Positions 10,101-17,326 of a DNA stretch of 64,000 bases are shown piece by piece. The notes beneath the pieces are model-generated. The model made no database searches. It was not told the origin of the DNA and saw only the letters and a list, made by a program, of their open reading frames with translations. Source of the stretch: Aquimarina spinulae (GTDB taxonomy: Bacteria; Bacteroidota; Bacteroidia; Flavobacteriales; Flavobacteriaceae); contig NZ_CALSBP010000003.1 in NCBI RefSeq assembly GCF_943373825.1, forward strand, positions 248,001 to 312,000, written 5' to 3'. The stretch's first letter is position 1; the number at the start of each line of letters is the position of its first letter. A program made the translations under genes and the position numbers.

Positions 10101-10744
10101 ACTAAAGACGCAATTTCTAAAATCTCTGGATCAGAAAGTATAGAACCACCAACTAGAGGAGAATTAATATAGAACCCCGAAATCCAATGAATAGCAATAA
10201 GCAAGAGCCCGATGATATATGTCACTATTGCTTTTTGAGATAGGAGTGTTGCCGAGAATAGAATAGCAGTACAGATAAAAGCGTTAGGGACTATAATTGT
10301 TAACCAGGGCCATAGATAATGACTTATGTTAAAATGATGTAATGCCTCTGGATTTTGATGGGCAATGTTTGTTCCAATAAAGACCCCTAATAAACCACTG
10401 CTACCAATGAGAAGAGATACCAAAAAGAGACCTAGAAAGCGATTGATTAAAAAACTATGTTTTTGTATTCCTGTACTAAAAATTATTTCTTTGGAATGAA
10501 AAGTTGTATCCCGAAGTAATCCATTCACACAAAAAAATATACTGGCAAATACAACGCCTATACTAATAATGCCTGATAGAAAACTTAAATTATAAGCATC
10601 GTTATACATGCTGCTGAATTCTAAATATTGAAAAGCTTGTGTAATGGCAAGGACACCATATCCTATAAACAATATTAGAAATAGTATGAAGGAAGTTTGG
10701 CGAGTATGATATTGCCATTCGAACTGAAGTAATTTCGTAGTCAT
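7175..10744 (-). CDS. ABC-2 type permease fused to M1 aminopeptidase (copy B, complete)
   Basis: An 1189-residue fusion. About the first 600 residues are two blocks of roughly six hydrophobic helices each, as in ABC-2 permeases, ending with a lone TM helix (LLISFVFLFVTIGSYIYY). The remainder is an extracytoplasmic beta domain plus M1 peptidase: HEIAH at 931-935, downstream glutamate in LSESLAKYSE, and YSKGA with the probable catalytic tyrosine. The spacing from second zinc histidine to glutamate is one longer than the textbook HExxH-x18-E, and the GxMEN loop is replaced by QAMPGVISINE. Predicted role: a transporter half whose own outer face carries a peptidase. It begins 2 bp after the ATPase stop. 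Substrate unknown. Confidence 0.9.
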   Translation of the reverse strand: MTTKLLQFEWQYHTRQTSFILFLILFIGYGVLAITQAFQYLEFSSMYNDAYNLSFLSGIISIGVVFASIFFCVNGLLRDTTFHSKEIIFSTGIQKHSFLINRFLGLFLVSLLIGSSGLLGVFIGTNIAHQNPEALHHFNISHYLWPWLTIIVPNAFICTAILFSATLLSQKAIVTYIIGLLLIAIHWISGFYINSPLVGGSILSDPEILEIASLVDPIGLSAFFEQTQFLTPIEKNETLISLSGHFVWNRVIWIFFSVVSIVVSYRLFYFRKLNQKVKKQVISIEDTTSNSTYTPVTTISDTLAARIARIRSIVVLDTKMIITGIPFLIIILLWIAMIVLAFNNSVRSFGIYGNRYPTTDLFIGLIHEILPIMGLLLIVFYTGEMVWKSRSNKFHEIIEGTPTKNSTFFISKYITIAIIPILLILISIFVAITFQLSNGYYDIELTHYFSMFYFGGLQVLLYTIFALLIQNIVSNKYLGMVISGGIMLLFGPLSNSIGLEHPLVLFNNLPSMARTYSDFNAYGQYVVKFNWLSLYWITFAGIIALFGFKLWKRGTISTIRTYTRMIWSKKERVLLISFVFLFVTIGSYIYYNTNMINEYEIADEAYDFNEKYERAYKKYDHLAVPKLISVQTAVDIFPNQHKYEVKASCLITNTGTEPIKEIFITTPIPLKKLSIENSTQVFHDSIIGTYLFKLHTPLLQGSILKMEYNLTKSSSGFDIDHSITNNGSYIKSHQFSPHLGYVNQYEIDYTYEREKRGLPVREKPVVNDNYLQIGGKFNFENIDFEAVVSTSNDQSVLCSGDLIKQWKSNDRNYYHYKSKGKINSMVAYHSARYKIEKTNHKGIQIELYYLPEHYRNIAEMIKVTKATIDYATDNFGKYPHKHLRIGEMSIFGGGGANGQAMPGVISINEKVFKRDVSNPEDFNVIARVIIHEIAHQWWGGLLTPKRIDGFMVLSESLAKYSETVIMEKLYGKAMVRQLSEHTVRRYFSGRSHATEIEPSLYLSQLQQYLGYSKGAIVMSAIKDIIGESNLNTALQNMIHKYSDKPTATTLDFLEELYLVTPIKYHNLIDDWMKRVITYDLRIKSTSYKKLSNGTYEITVGIKAQRFETDSSGKEITININEPIKIGIFKKHPETINNDKDILYLESHQINKTEMVFKIITKKIPAYIGIDPYYTRLDRNMADNIVSVNL

Positions 10745-10746
10745 GA

Positions 10747-11631
10747 TTAGTATAGTATTGATTGTTTATTAATTGTAGAAAAATAGACATCTTCTAAATC
10801 TGGTTTAGAAGCTTTAAATCCTTGTTCTGGCCGATGATCTGCTAATACGCGAAGTTCTATTTTACCACCAAATAATCGAGTTGATAAGACATTAAAGGCA
10901 TTTTTGAAAGCCAAAACATTTTCTTTGGCGACAACCTTATGCCATATTTTACCTTCTAAGTGAGTAATAAGTTCTGAAGGAATACCTTGTTTTAGTATTT
11001 TCCCTTCTCCCATAATTGCCATATGAGCGCATAGATTTTTAATATCTTCAACAATGTGGGTAGAAAGAATGATAATTCTATGTTCTCCGATTTCACTTAA
11101 TAAATTATGAAAACGATTACGTTCCTCTGGATCTAAGCCTGCAGTGGGTTCGTCTACAATAATAAGTTTGGGATCGCCTAGCAATGCTTGTGCAATACCA
11201 AATCGCTGACGCATACCACCAGAGAAGGTCTTTACAGACTTTTTTCGTACTGCATATAGATTCGTTTGATGTAATAAGCCTTCTATCTGTTCTTTACGTT
11301 CTTTGCTATTCAATATGCCTTTTAGTACGGCGATATGATCTAATAATCGAATTGCTGATATTTTGGGATATACTCCAAATTCTTGAGGTAGATATCCTAA
11401 TTGATTTCGAATAATTTGTGGTTCCTTATTACTATGTGTATCATTAAATAATATGCTTCCCTGAGTAGGCTCTTGTAGTGTAGCTAAAGTACGTATTAGT
11501 GAAGATTTCCCTGCTCCATTAGGACCTAATAACCCGAACATACCATTGGTAATCGTTAGATTGATACCCTGTAATGCTTTTACTCCGTTGGGATACGTTT
11601 TAGATAGATTTTCAATTTTTAAAGTATTCAT
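10747..11631 (-). CDS. ABC transporter ATP-binding protein (copy B)
   Basis: A 294-residue ATPase that powers the adjacent permease/M1 fusion. Walker A is GPNGAGKSS near residues 36-44, the signature is FSGGMRQR, Walker B is LIIVDEPTAGLDP and the H-loop is ILSTHIVED. The residues after about 215 form the C-terminal extension seen in antibiotic/Na+ export ATPases. I start it at MNTLKIENL (11631), because the two paralogues at 35224 and 63340 begin at the same point; an in-frame methionine at 11676 would add 15 residues lacking a counterpart. First gene of its operon; LytTR-like repeats lie 61-89 bp upstream. Confidence 0.93.
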   Translation of the reverse strand: MNTLKIENLSKTYPNGVKALQGINLTITNGMFGLLGPNGAGKSSLIRTLATLQEPTQGSILFNDTHSNKEPQIIRNQLGYLPQEFGVYPKISAIRLLDHIAVLKGILNSKERKEQIEGLLHQTNLYAVRKKSVKTFSGGMRQRFGIAQALLGDPKLIIVDEPTAGLDPEERNRFHNLLSEIGEHRIIILSTHIVEDIKNLCAHMAIMGEGKILKQGIPSELITHLEGKIWHKVVAKENVLAFKNAFNVLSTRLFGGKIELRVLADHRPEQGFKASKPDLEDVYFSTINKQSILY

Positions 11632-11673
11632 AGGATTCGTTTTAATTGATGGTACGAACCTACTTATAGCATC

Positions 11674-11681
11674 CAAATCTT
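11674..11681 (-). promoter_or_regulatory. candidate -7 promoter element for copy B operon
   Basis: Read on the minus strand the sequence is AAGATTTG, one base off the Bacteroidota TAnnTTTG consensus. It lies 43 bp before the ATPase start and 10 bp inside the nearest LytTR-like half-site, which therefore covers the place where a -33 TTG would be. No good TTG is present there, consistent with an activator-dependent promoter (inference). Confidence 0.4.
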
Positions 11682-11691
11682 GCTATTTATT

Positions 11692-11720
11692 TTGATGAAC
11701 GTCCTTTAAGTGTTGATGAA
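11692..11720 (-). promoter_or_regulatory. probable LytTR operator: two half-sites, 21-bp period
   Basis: The 8-mer TTGATGAA occurs at 11692-11699 and again at 11713-11720, exactly 21 bp apart (top strand). On the strand of the leftward ABC/LytTR operon each reads TTCATCAA, fitting the window-wide half-site TTCRTNRA. The inner copy ends 61 bp before the ATPase start codon. Two helical turns between half-sites is the arrangement bound by AgrA/ComE-type LytTR proteins, so the operon's own regulator (5487-6176) is the natural candidate. Confidence 0.6.
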
Positions 11721-11932
11721 AAATCAATAGAAAGAGACATAGTTTTATGATTACATGATGTTGTATTGTTTTGTAATAAAGCTATTTAATGATATAATGC
11801 CCTCAATAAAAATGAGTATAGGTAAGTAATTAGGTATTATTTATATATTAGCCCCTATCTATCAAAGTGTAGTTTTTTGATACTGAAGATGTATATTATT
11901 AACGATCTAAATACTAAGAGGAAGATAAATTA

Positions 11933-12433
11933 ATGAGATCATCAAAGAAAAAGAGGTTTTCAATTTTATTTGATAAACATTACAAAAAACTCTTCAATTA
12001 TTCTTTTAAGGTGGTTAAAGAAAGAGATCTTTCTCAAGAATTGGTACAAGAAACGTTTATTAAACTTTGGGAAAAAATAGAGCAAGTTCAATCAAATGAT
12101 CGTTCGATAGAATCATTTCTTATTGTCACTTTAAAGAATAAGATAATTGATCATACTAGAAAACATAAAACCCGGAAAAAACATACCAATTTATATTCAC
12201 TAAACCGGGATATACAAGAAAACATAGATAATAAATGGGAGCTGTCACAAAAAATAGATAGTATTTATGCTTCACTTCCTCCCAAAACGATAGAAATATT
12301 TAGATTATCAAGAGATCAGGGATTTACTTATCAGGAGATTGCTATACAAAAAAATATTTCTGTAAAAACAGTAGAACTTCATATTTCTAAGGCTTTAATA
12401 GCATTTAGACAAGGGTTACAAGATTATTTATAA
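11933..12433 (+). CDS. ECF-type RNA polymerase sigma factor (FecI-like)
   Basis: A 166-residue sigma-70 family protein. Region 2 is visible at FSILFDKHYKKLFNYSFKVV through LVQETFIKLWEKI, and region 4 at LPPKTIEIFRLSRDQGFTYQ followed by the helix-turn-helix IAIQKNISVKTVELHISKAL. A purine-rich ribosome site (AAGAGGAAG) lies 8 bases ahead of the chosen ATG. Immediately followed by a FecR-type anti-sigma gene (53 bp gap) and a TonB receptor, the standard Bacteroidota surface-signalling arrangement. It should direct transcription of the receptor operon when the receptor is occupied. Confidence 0.93.
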   Translation: MRSSKKKRFSILFDKHYKKLFNYSFKVVKERDLSQELVQETFIKLWEKIEQVQSNDRSIESFLIVTLKNKIIDHTRKHKTRKKHTNLYSLNRDIQENIDNKWELSQKIDSIYASLPPKTIEIFRLSRDQGFTYQEIAIQKNISVKTVELHISKALIAFRQGLQDYL

Positions 12434-12486
12434 TTTTTGATAGGGTGTAACTATATGGCAAACGTCTTATAGTAAAATACCTTATT

Positions 12487-13464
12487 ATGGAACAGGATCA
12501 AATAACAGAAGTAGACATTTGGGGATATATCTCAAAAAGCGCAGATACAGCTACGAATGAAAGAGTAGAACAATGGATGAATTCTGATGAATTTAATGAG
12601 GATTTATTTAATAAAATGAAGAATGTTTATAAGGTCACTGGTGAAGCTCCAGAGAGTAGTGATTTAGAAACAAATATTGCTAAACAAAGATTTTTTAATT
12701 CGATAGAAAATAAAGAAAGAAAAAAATCTAGCTTGAAAATGATCATAAAGTATGCAGCTGTAGTAGCGATTTTAGTATCAACTGCTGTATATACCTATCA
12801 AATAACAATACCAAATGATATTATAAGTATTGAGACTGCGTATAGTGATCATGAACAAATACATCTTCCTGATGGTTCTGTAGTTTGGTTAAATTCTTCA
12901 AGTAAGCTGTCTTACAATCCAAAATCTCCAAGAACACTATTTTTAGATGGTGAGGCTTTTTTTGAAGTAGCAAAAGACAAAGAACACCCTTTTACTGTAG
13001 AGACGCCAGATCATGTTATAGTAAAAGCTTTGGGAACAAGTTTTAATGTAAAATCGTATGCAAAAAATACATTTACAGAAACGGTATTGTTAACCGGTAA
13101 AGTCGAAGTGAGCTCTAAGGAGTATTTAAAAAATAACATCATAATGCTTCCAAATGATAAAGTGAAGATTTTTAAGAATGATGGACGCGTACTTACTTCA
13201 AAATCCAATAATGCTGTTAGTAGTATTGCCTGGAGAGCGGGTAAAATACAATTCAATAATAAACCATTTTTGGAAATAGCTAATGATTTAAAAATTCAAC
13301 ATAATGTTAATATACGTTTTGAAAACGCACAAATATCCAATTCAAAATTTACCGGATCCTTTAATCAAGATTTACCAATTAATGACATTCTGGAAGTATT
13401 AAAAGCTTCAAAAGATTTTAAATATGAATATAATACAAAAGCAAATGAGTGGATAATAAAATAA
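12487..13464 (+). CDS. FecR family anti-sigma / sigma regulator
   Basis: A 325-residue single-pass membrane protein. The cytoplasmic N-terminus (1-90) precedes one TM helix at about 91-107 (AAVVAILVSTAVYTY). The periplasmic FecR domain follows with HEQIHLPDGSVVWLNSSSKL, LDGEAFFEVAKD and ALGTSFNVKSY, all hallmark strands. The last about 70 residues (IQFNNKPFLEIANDL... ILEVLKASKDFKYEY) are the DUF4974/STN-like tail that pairs with the receptor's signalling domain. It transmits receptor occupancy to the sigma factor encoded just upstream. Confidence 0.93.
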   Translation: MEQDQITEVDIWGYISKSADTATNERVEQWMNSDEFNEDLFNKMKNVYKVTGEAPESSDLETNIAKQRFFNSIENKERKKSSLKMIIKYAAVVAILVSTAVYTYQITIPNDIISIETAYSDHEQIHLPDGSVVWLNSSSKLSYNPKSPRTLFLDGEAFFEVAKDKEHPFTVETPDHVIVKALGTSFNVKSYAKNTFTETVLLTGKVEVSSKEYLKNNIIMLPNDKVKIFKNDGRVLTSKSNNAVSSIAWRAGKIQFNNKPFLEIANDLKIQHNVNIRFENAQISNSKFTGSFNQDLPINDILEVLKASKDFKYEYNTKANEWIIK

Positions 13465-13468
13465 AAAA

Positions 13469-13492
13469 GTGGGAAAACTGCCATTTTCCCAC
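13469..13492 (+). terminator. hairpin between FecR and TonB receptor genes, without U-tract
   Basis: A perfect 9-bp stem, GTGGGAAAA (13469-13477) with TTTTCCCAC (13484-13492), closes a 6-base loop 4 bp after the FecR stop. No run of T follows, so it is unlikely to be a strong intrinsic terminator. It may be an mRNA-processing or partial-attenuation element that lets the receptor be expressed at a level different from the regulators; that is inference. Confidence 0.45.
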
Positions 13493-13550
13493 CGATGTGT
13501 CAATACTATTCTAATCGCGAAATCAGTAATAATTAACAACATTCAAATTT

Positions 13551-16262
13551 ATGAAAATAAAACAGTTCGTTCTGTCTTGGCAGGTAAAAAAACCTGGCAA
13601 AAAAAGTATTTTATTAATGAAATTATCCTTTTCTCTTTACCTACTAGGTTGTTTACAACTCATGGCTATCAATGGCTTTTCTCAGGATAAGGTTACATTA
13701 AATCTCGAGAATACTCAATTAGAAACCATATTAAAACAAATAGAGAAACAAACTTCATATAGTTTTATTTATAATAATGATGAAATTAATGTATTGCAAA
13801 AACTTGATATTGAAGTGGTTGACATAGATGTAGCTAAAACACTTAATGAATTATTGCAAGCTACCTCGATTAAATATCTGGTAAAGAATAGTTTTATTAT
13901 ACTTTCTAATCATTCACAACAAAAAAATAAATATACCCTAAGTGGAACAGTGAAAGATGCCGCAACAGGTGAAACGCTACCTGGAGCTAGTGTCTATGTA
14001 AAGGATAGCGATAAAGGAGTTACTACCAACGAATATGGTTTTTATTCTATTACACTTCCAGAAGGTAATTATAGTTTTCAAATTTCATATTTAGGATATA
14101 CTCTAAAAGAGATAAAAATTGAATTAACCAAGAATATAAAACTCGATATACAGCTAGAACCAGCTTCTAATGAATTAGATGAAGTAACAATTACTGCTAA
14201 TAATGAAAATAAAAGTCAGGTGAATACGATTGCATCTGGTGTTTCTACTTTAAAGGGTTCTGAAATTAAACGATTACCGGCTTTTTTGGGAGAACCTGAT
14301 ATTATGAGAGCATTATTAACACTTCCTGGTGTAAATACGATTGGAGAAGGCGCTTCGGGAATTAATGTTAGAGGCGGTAATATAGATCAAAACCTAGTGC
14401 TATTAGATGAAGCCCCAATTTATAACCCGACTCATGTATTTGGGTTGTTTTCAGGATTTAATACAGATGCTATTAAAGAAATGAAATTATATAAAGGAGG
14501 AATTCCTGCGCGATTTGGAGGTAGAGCATCTTCTGTTATAGAAATTAGACAACGGGACGGAAATACTAAAACTTTTAAAGGAGAAGGAGGATTAGGACTA
14601 TTGTTTTCGAGGCTTACGCTAGAAGGACCAATAAAAAAGGAAAAATTAAGTTTTTTGATTTCTGGTCGTAGATCTTACTTTGATGTATTTTTTCCAATTA
14701 TAGGAGGACAAGTAAAAGATCAAAAAGTTTTCTTTTATGACCTGAGTTCTAAACTTAGCTGGAAGATTAATAAAAACAATACCTTGTTTTTGTCAGGCTA
14801 TTTTGGAGCCGATGTTATGAAATTATTTTTTGAAGGAGAAGTTATTCCAGAAGGTAAAGAGCCTGATGACAAAACAGATTTTAGTTGGAAAAATGCTACA
14901 GCTACATTACGTTGGAATCACGTATTCTCAAACAAGTTATTTATGAACGTTTCTGGAATATATAGCCAATACAATTATAATTTAAAAAGTACTGATGGAG
15001 GACCTCTAGATACCAATAGTAGTATAAAATGGAAATCTTCTATAGAAAACTTTATCGTAAAACCAGATTTTACTTATTACCTCAATCCTAGTACAAAAAT
15101 GAGATTTGGAATAAACGGTACACTATATCGTTTTACTCCGGCAAAGGCTACTAGTGATGATATTGGTATCAATACTATAAATTTTGAAACAGAAAAAGGA
15201 GTAGAAGTTGCACCATATATAGAATATGAAAAAAAATGGAACAGATTTTCATTTAGTACCGGATTGCGATATTCCTGGTTTGGTAATTTTGGCTATAATA
15301 AAGTTGCAGTGTACAGTCCTGGGGTTCCGCAAAATGTAACTACCATTATAGATACTCGTGAGTATAAAAAAGGAAAACTTATTAAGAGTTATAATGGTTT
15401 TGAACCTCGAGTTTCATTAAAATATAATTTAAAAAATAATAAAGCATTAAAGTTAGGGTACAATAGGATGTTTCAATACATTCATTACATATCAAACACA
15501 ACGGCAGCTTTTCCTTTCGATGTATGGAAACTATCGGGAACACATATAAAACCTTTAGAAGTACATCAGATTTCTGGCGGGTATGCGTATGATACACCGA
15601 ACAAACGCTATAATTTTACTGTCGAAGGATATTATAAAACTTTCAAAAATATAGTAGAGTATAAAAATGGGGCAAACCTATTATTAAATGAAAATATAGA
15701 AACACAATTATTACCTGCAAAAGGGTATTCTTACGGAACAGAATTTGGAGCTTATAAAAATACAGGAAAATTAAGAGGAAGTATTAATTATACCTATGCT
15801 GTTACTAGAAGAAAAACAACCAGTATTTTTCCTTCAGATAATATTAATGACAGTAGATACTACCCATCAAATTATGATCGACCACATGTTTTTAATATAA
15901 CTACCGATTATGAATTAGGGACAAAGTGGAATGTAGGACTGTTCTTTACATACCAATCGGGAAGACCTGTAACAAAACCTACAGGGCGATTTATTTTTGA
16001 TAACAATCCGTATTTAACCTATTCAGATAGAAATGCATATAGGTTACCCAGTACGCATAGAATGGATATTTCATTTACATACACTCCAAAAAGACCTAAT
16101 AAAAAATGGAAGGGTAGTTGGTCTTTTGGGCTCTATAATCTGTATGCCCGTAAAAATGCTTTTTCATCTTTCTCGATATTTAAAAATAATCGATTAAGAT
16201 CCTATGATTTTTATCTAATTGGTGCACCTGTACCTTTTATCACGTACAATTTTAAATTTTAA
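13551..16262 (+). CDS. TonB-dependent outer-membrane receptor with STN signalling domain
   Basis: A 903-residue receptor. After a long basic n-region and signal peptide (cleavage near INGFSQ, about residue 45) comes an STN/secretin-like signalling domain (VTLNLENTQLETILKQIEKQ), then a carboxypeptidase-regulatory-like beta domain (GTVKDAATGETLPGASVYV), the plug (GVNTIGEGASGINVRGGNID), and a 22-strand barrel to the C-terminal aromatic residue (FITYNFKF). The STN domain with the upstream FecI/FecR pair means the receptor both imports and signals. The partner downstream is a DUF4249 lipoprotein rather than SusD, so the ligand is probably not a typical glycan; it is unknown. Confidence 0.93.
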   Translation: MKIKQFVLSWQVKKPGKKSILLMKLSFSLYLLGCLQLMAINGFSQDKVTLNLENTQLETILKQIEKQTSYSFIYNNDEINVLQKLDIEVVDIDVAKTLNELLQATSIKYLVKNSFIILSNHSQQKNKYTLSGTVKDAATGETLPGASVYVKDSDKGVTTNEYGFYSITLPEGNYSFQISYLGYTLKEIKIELTKNIKLDIQLEPASNELDEVTITANNENKSQVNTIASGVSTLKGSEIKRLPAFLGEPDIMRALLTLPGVNTIGEGASGINVRGGNIDQNLVLLDEAPIYNPTHVFGLFSGFNTDAIKEMKLYKGGIPARFGGRASSVIEIRQRDGNTKTFKGEGGLGLLFSRLTLEGPIKKEKLSFLISGRRSYFDVFFPIIGGQVKDQKVFFYDLSSKLSWKINKNNTLFLSGYFGADVMKLFFEGEVIPEGKEPDDKTDFSWKNATATLRWNHVFSNKLFMNVSGIYSQYNYNLKSTDGGPLDTNSSIKWKSSIENFIVKPDFTYYLNPSTKMRFGINGTLYRFTPAKATSDDIGINTINFETEKGVEVAPYIEYEKKWNRFSFSTGLRYSWFGNFGYNKVAVYSPGVPQNVTTIIDTREYKKGKLIKSYNGFEPRVSLKYNLKNNKALKLGYNRMFQYIHYISNTTAAFPFDVWKLSGTHIKPLEVHQISGGYAYDTPNKRYNFTVEGYYKTFKNIVEYKNGANLLLNENIETQLLPAKGYSYGTEFGAYKNTGKLRGSINYTYAVTRRKTTSIFPSDNINDSRYYPSNYDRPHVFNITTDYELGTKWNVGLFFTYQSGRPVTKPTGRFIFDNNPYLTYSDRNAYRLPSTHRMDISFTYTPKRPNKKWKGSWSFGLYNLYARKNAFSSFSIFKNNRLRSYDFYLIGAPVPFITYNFKF

Positions 16263-16266
16263 GACT

Positions 16267-17100
16267 ATGAAACCATTATATCGAATTATACTAATTAGCC
16301 TTTGTTTTATACCTGTGTTAAGTTGTCTTAAAGAAACACCATTAGAGGGAGAGTTTGAACCACAAGTTTTTATCTATGGGTACCTTATTAATAACACAGA
16401 TAATATAAAAATTACAATTCAAAAAACAGTACCAGTTAATACTACTACACTGGACCCTATTAATGATGCTTCTGTATTTCTATACACAGAAGATCCTGAT
16501 GGTACAGTTAGACTTGTTACTGATGATTTTCGAGTGTCTGAAGGAGTATACTTAAGTACAGATGCAGTGATTGGTCTTATCGGAAACAAATATTGGATTG
16601 AAGTTACACTTGCTGATGGGACTACTTATGAGTCTGTTCATGAACCATTAAAAGAACCTGTGCAAATAAAAACTATAAGTAAAGTAAATGGCTATCCAAG
16701 AGTGATTTTTAGTGACCCAGGAAATGAAACTAATTTTTATCAGGTACACTTTACCTTTTATAGTAATGGAAACCTTATTTCCGAAGTATTCGAACTATCT
16801 AATGATGTTCTTTTTAATGGAAATGAAAATGCATATATAGAAACCTTTACTAGTGGTGGGGATATTTTAGGAGTGAGTCTTTCAAATTTAAATTTTCACA
16901 CCTATGAGTATTATGTAGCCGCTCACGAACAATACGATAATCAAGTAGATTTTGGAGATCCAGAAACCACAGAACCCTTTTTAGTATTTTCAAAACCTCC
17001 TATTAATTTAGTAGGGAATATTAGAAATATAACAACAGATAGAAAAGCATTAGGTTTTTTTGGAGTGTTTAGTTTTAGCTATCAAGAGGTCTCATTTTAG
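16267..17100 (+). CDS. DUF4249 family outer-membrane lipoprotein
   Basis: A 277-residue lipoprotein: signal peptide with lipobox LSC at residues about 19-21 of the chosen start. The beta-rich mature part (FIYGYLINNTDNIKITIQKT, DASVFLYTEDPDGTVRLV, YWIEVTLADGTTYES) has the pattern of DUF4249 proteins, which accompany TonB receptors of FecIR operons. I chose ATG 16267, 4 bp after the receptor stop, because it gives an ideal lipoprotein signal; the longer frame from 16219 would overlap the receptor. Last gene of the operon, followed by a strong terminator. Confidence 0.87.
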   Translation: MKPLYRIILISLCFIPVLSCLKETPLEGEFEPQVFIYGYLINNTDNIKITIQKTVPVNTTTLDPINDASVFLYTEDPDGTVRLVTDDFRVSEGVYLSTDAVIGLIGNKYWIEVTLADGTTYESVHEPLKEPVQIKTISKVNGYPRVIFSDPGNETNFYQVHFTFYSNGNLISEVFELSNDVLFNGNENAYIETFTSGGDILGVSLSNLNFHTYEYYVAAHEQYDNQVDFGDPETTEPFLVFSKPPINLVGNIRNITTDRKALGFFGVFSFSYQEVSF

Positions 17101-17173
17101 TTAATCTATAATAAATGAAGCTAACTAAGGTAATAGTTAGTTTGAAATGATGCTAATATCTAAATTTTATAAT

Positions 17174-17205
17174 ACGGGAGGAACGTACAACCCTCCCGTT
17201 TTTTT
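17174..17205 (+). terminator. intrinsic terminator of the sigma/FecR/receptor operon
   Basis: An 8-bp GC-rich stem, ACGGGAGG (17174-17181) with CCTCCCGT (17192-17199), encloses a 10-base loop and runs directly into a tract of seven T (17199-17205). It lies 73 bp after the DUF4249 stop. Confidence 0.85.
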
Positions 17206-17233
17206 AATTAGAAAACGAATATTCTTTAAACGA

Positions 17234-17264
17234 CATTCATAGACAAACTAAAGCCATTCATAGA
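17234..17264 (+). promoter_or_regulatory. probable LytTR operator: two 10-bp half-sites, 21-bp period
   Basis: CATTCATAGA occurs at 17234-17243 and identically at 17255-17264, start to start exactly 21 bp. The core TTCATAGA fits the half-site TTCRTNRA seen ahead of copies B and C. The inner copy ends 62 bp before the receptor ATG at 17327. The likely binder is the LytTR regulator encoded at the end of this same operon (20650-21327). Confidence 0.65.
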
Positions 17265-17293
17265 TTTTAATTACTAGTGCTAGTATCTGGTTG

Positions 17294-17301
17294 TAGTTTT
17301 G
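17294..17301 (+). promoter_or_regulatory. -7 promoter element of the receptor/LytTR operon
   Basis: TAGTTTTG fits the Bacteroidota -7 consensus TAnnTTTG exactly and lies 25 bp before the receptor start and 29 bp after the inner LytTR-like half-site. No TTG stands at the -33 position, consistent with dependence on an activator. Confidence 0.5.
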
Positions 17302-17326
17302 AGCCATAACAAAAAAATAAAAAGTA

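Larger units (their letters stand above)
11632..11932. other. divergent intergenic region between copy B operon and sigma-factor operon
   Basis: A 301-bp AT-rich gap with no credible gene. It holds the two 21-bp-spaced LytTR-like half-sites and a -7-like element for the leftward ABC operon (listed separately), and the leader of the rightward sigma-factor gene. On the sigma side I see a purine-rich ribosome site, AAGAGGAAG at 11916-11924, but no TAnnTTTG element that I would defend. Confidence 0.6.

Noticed and set aside
11632..11676. Upstream start for the copy B ATPase
   Set aside because: The added 15 residues have no counterpart in the paralogues at 35224 and 63340.
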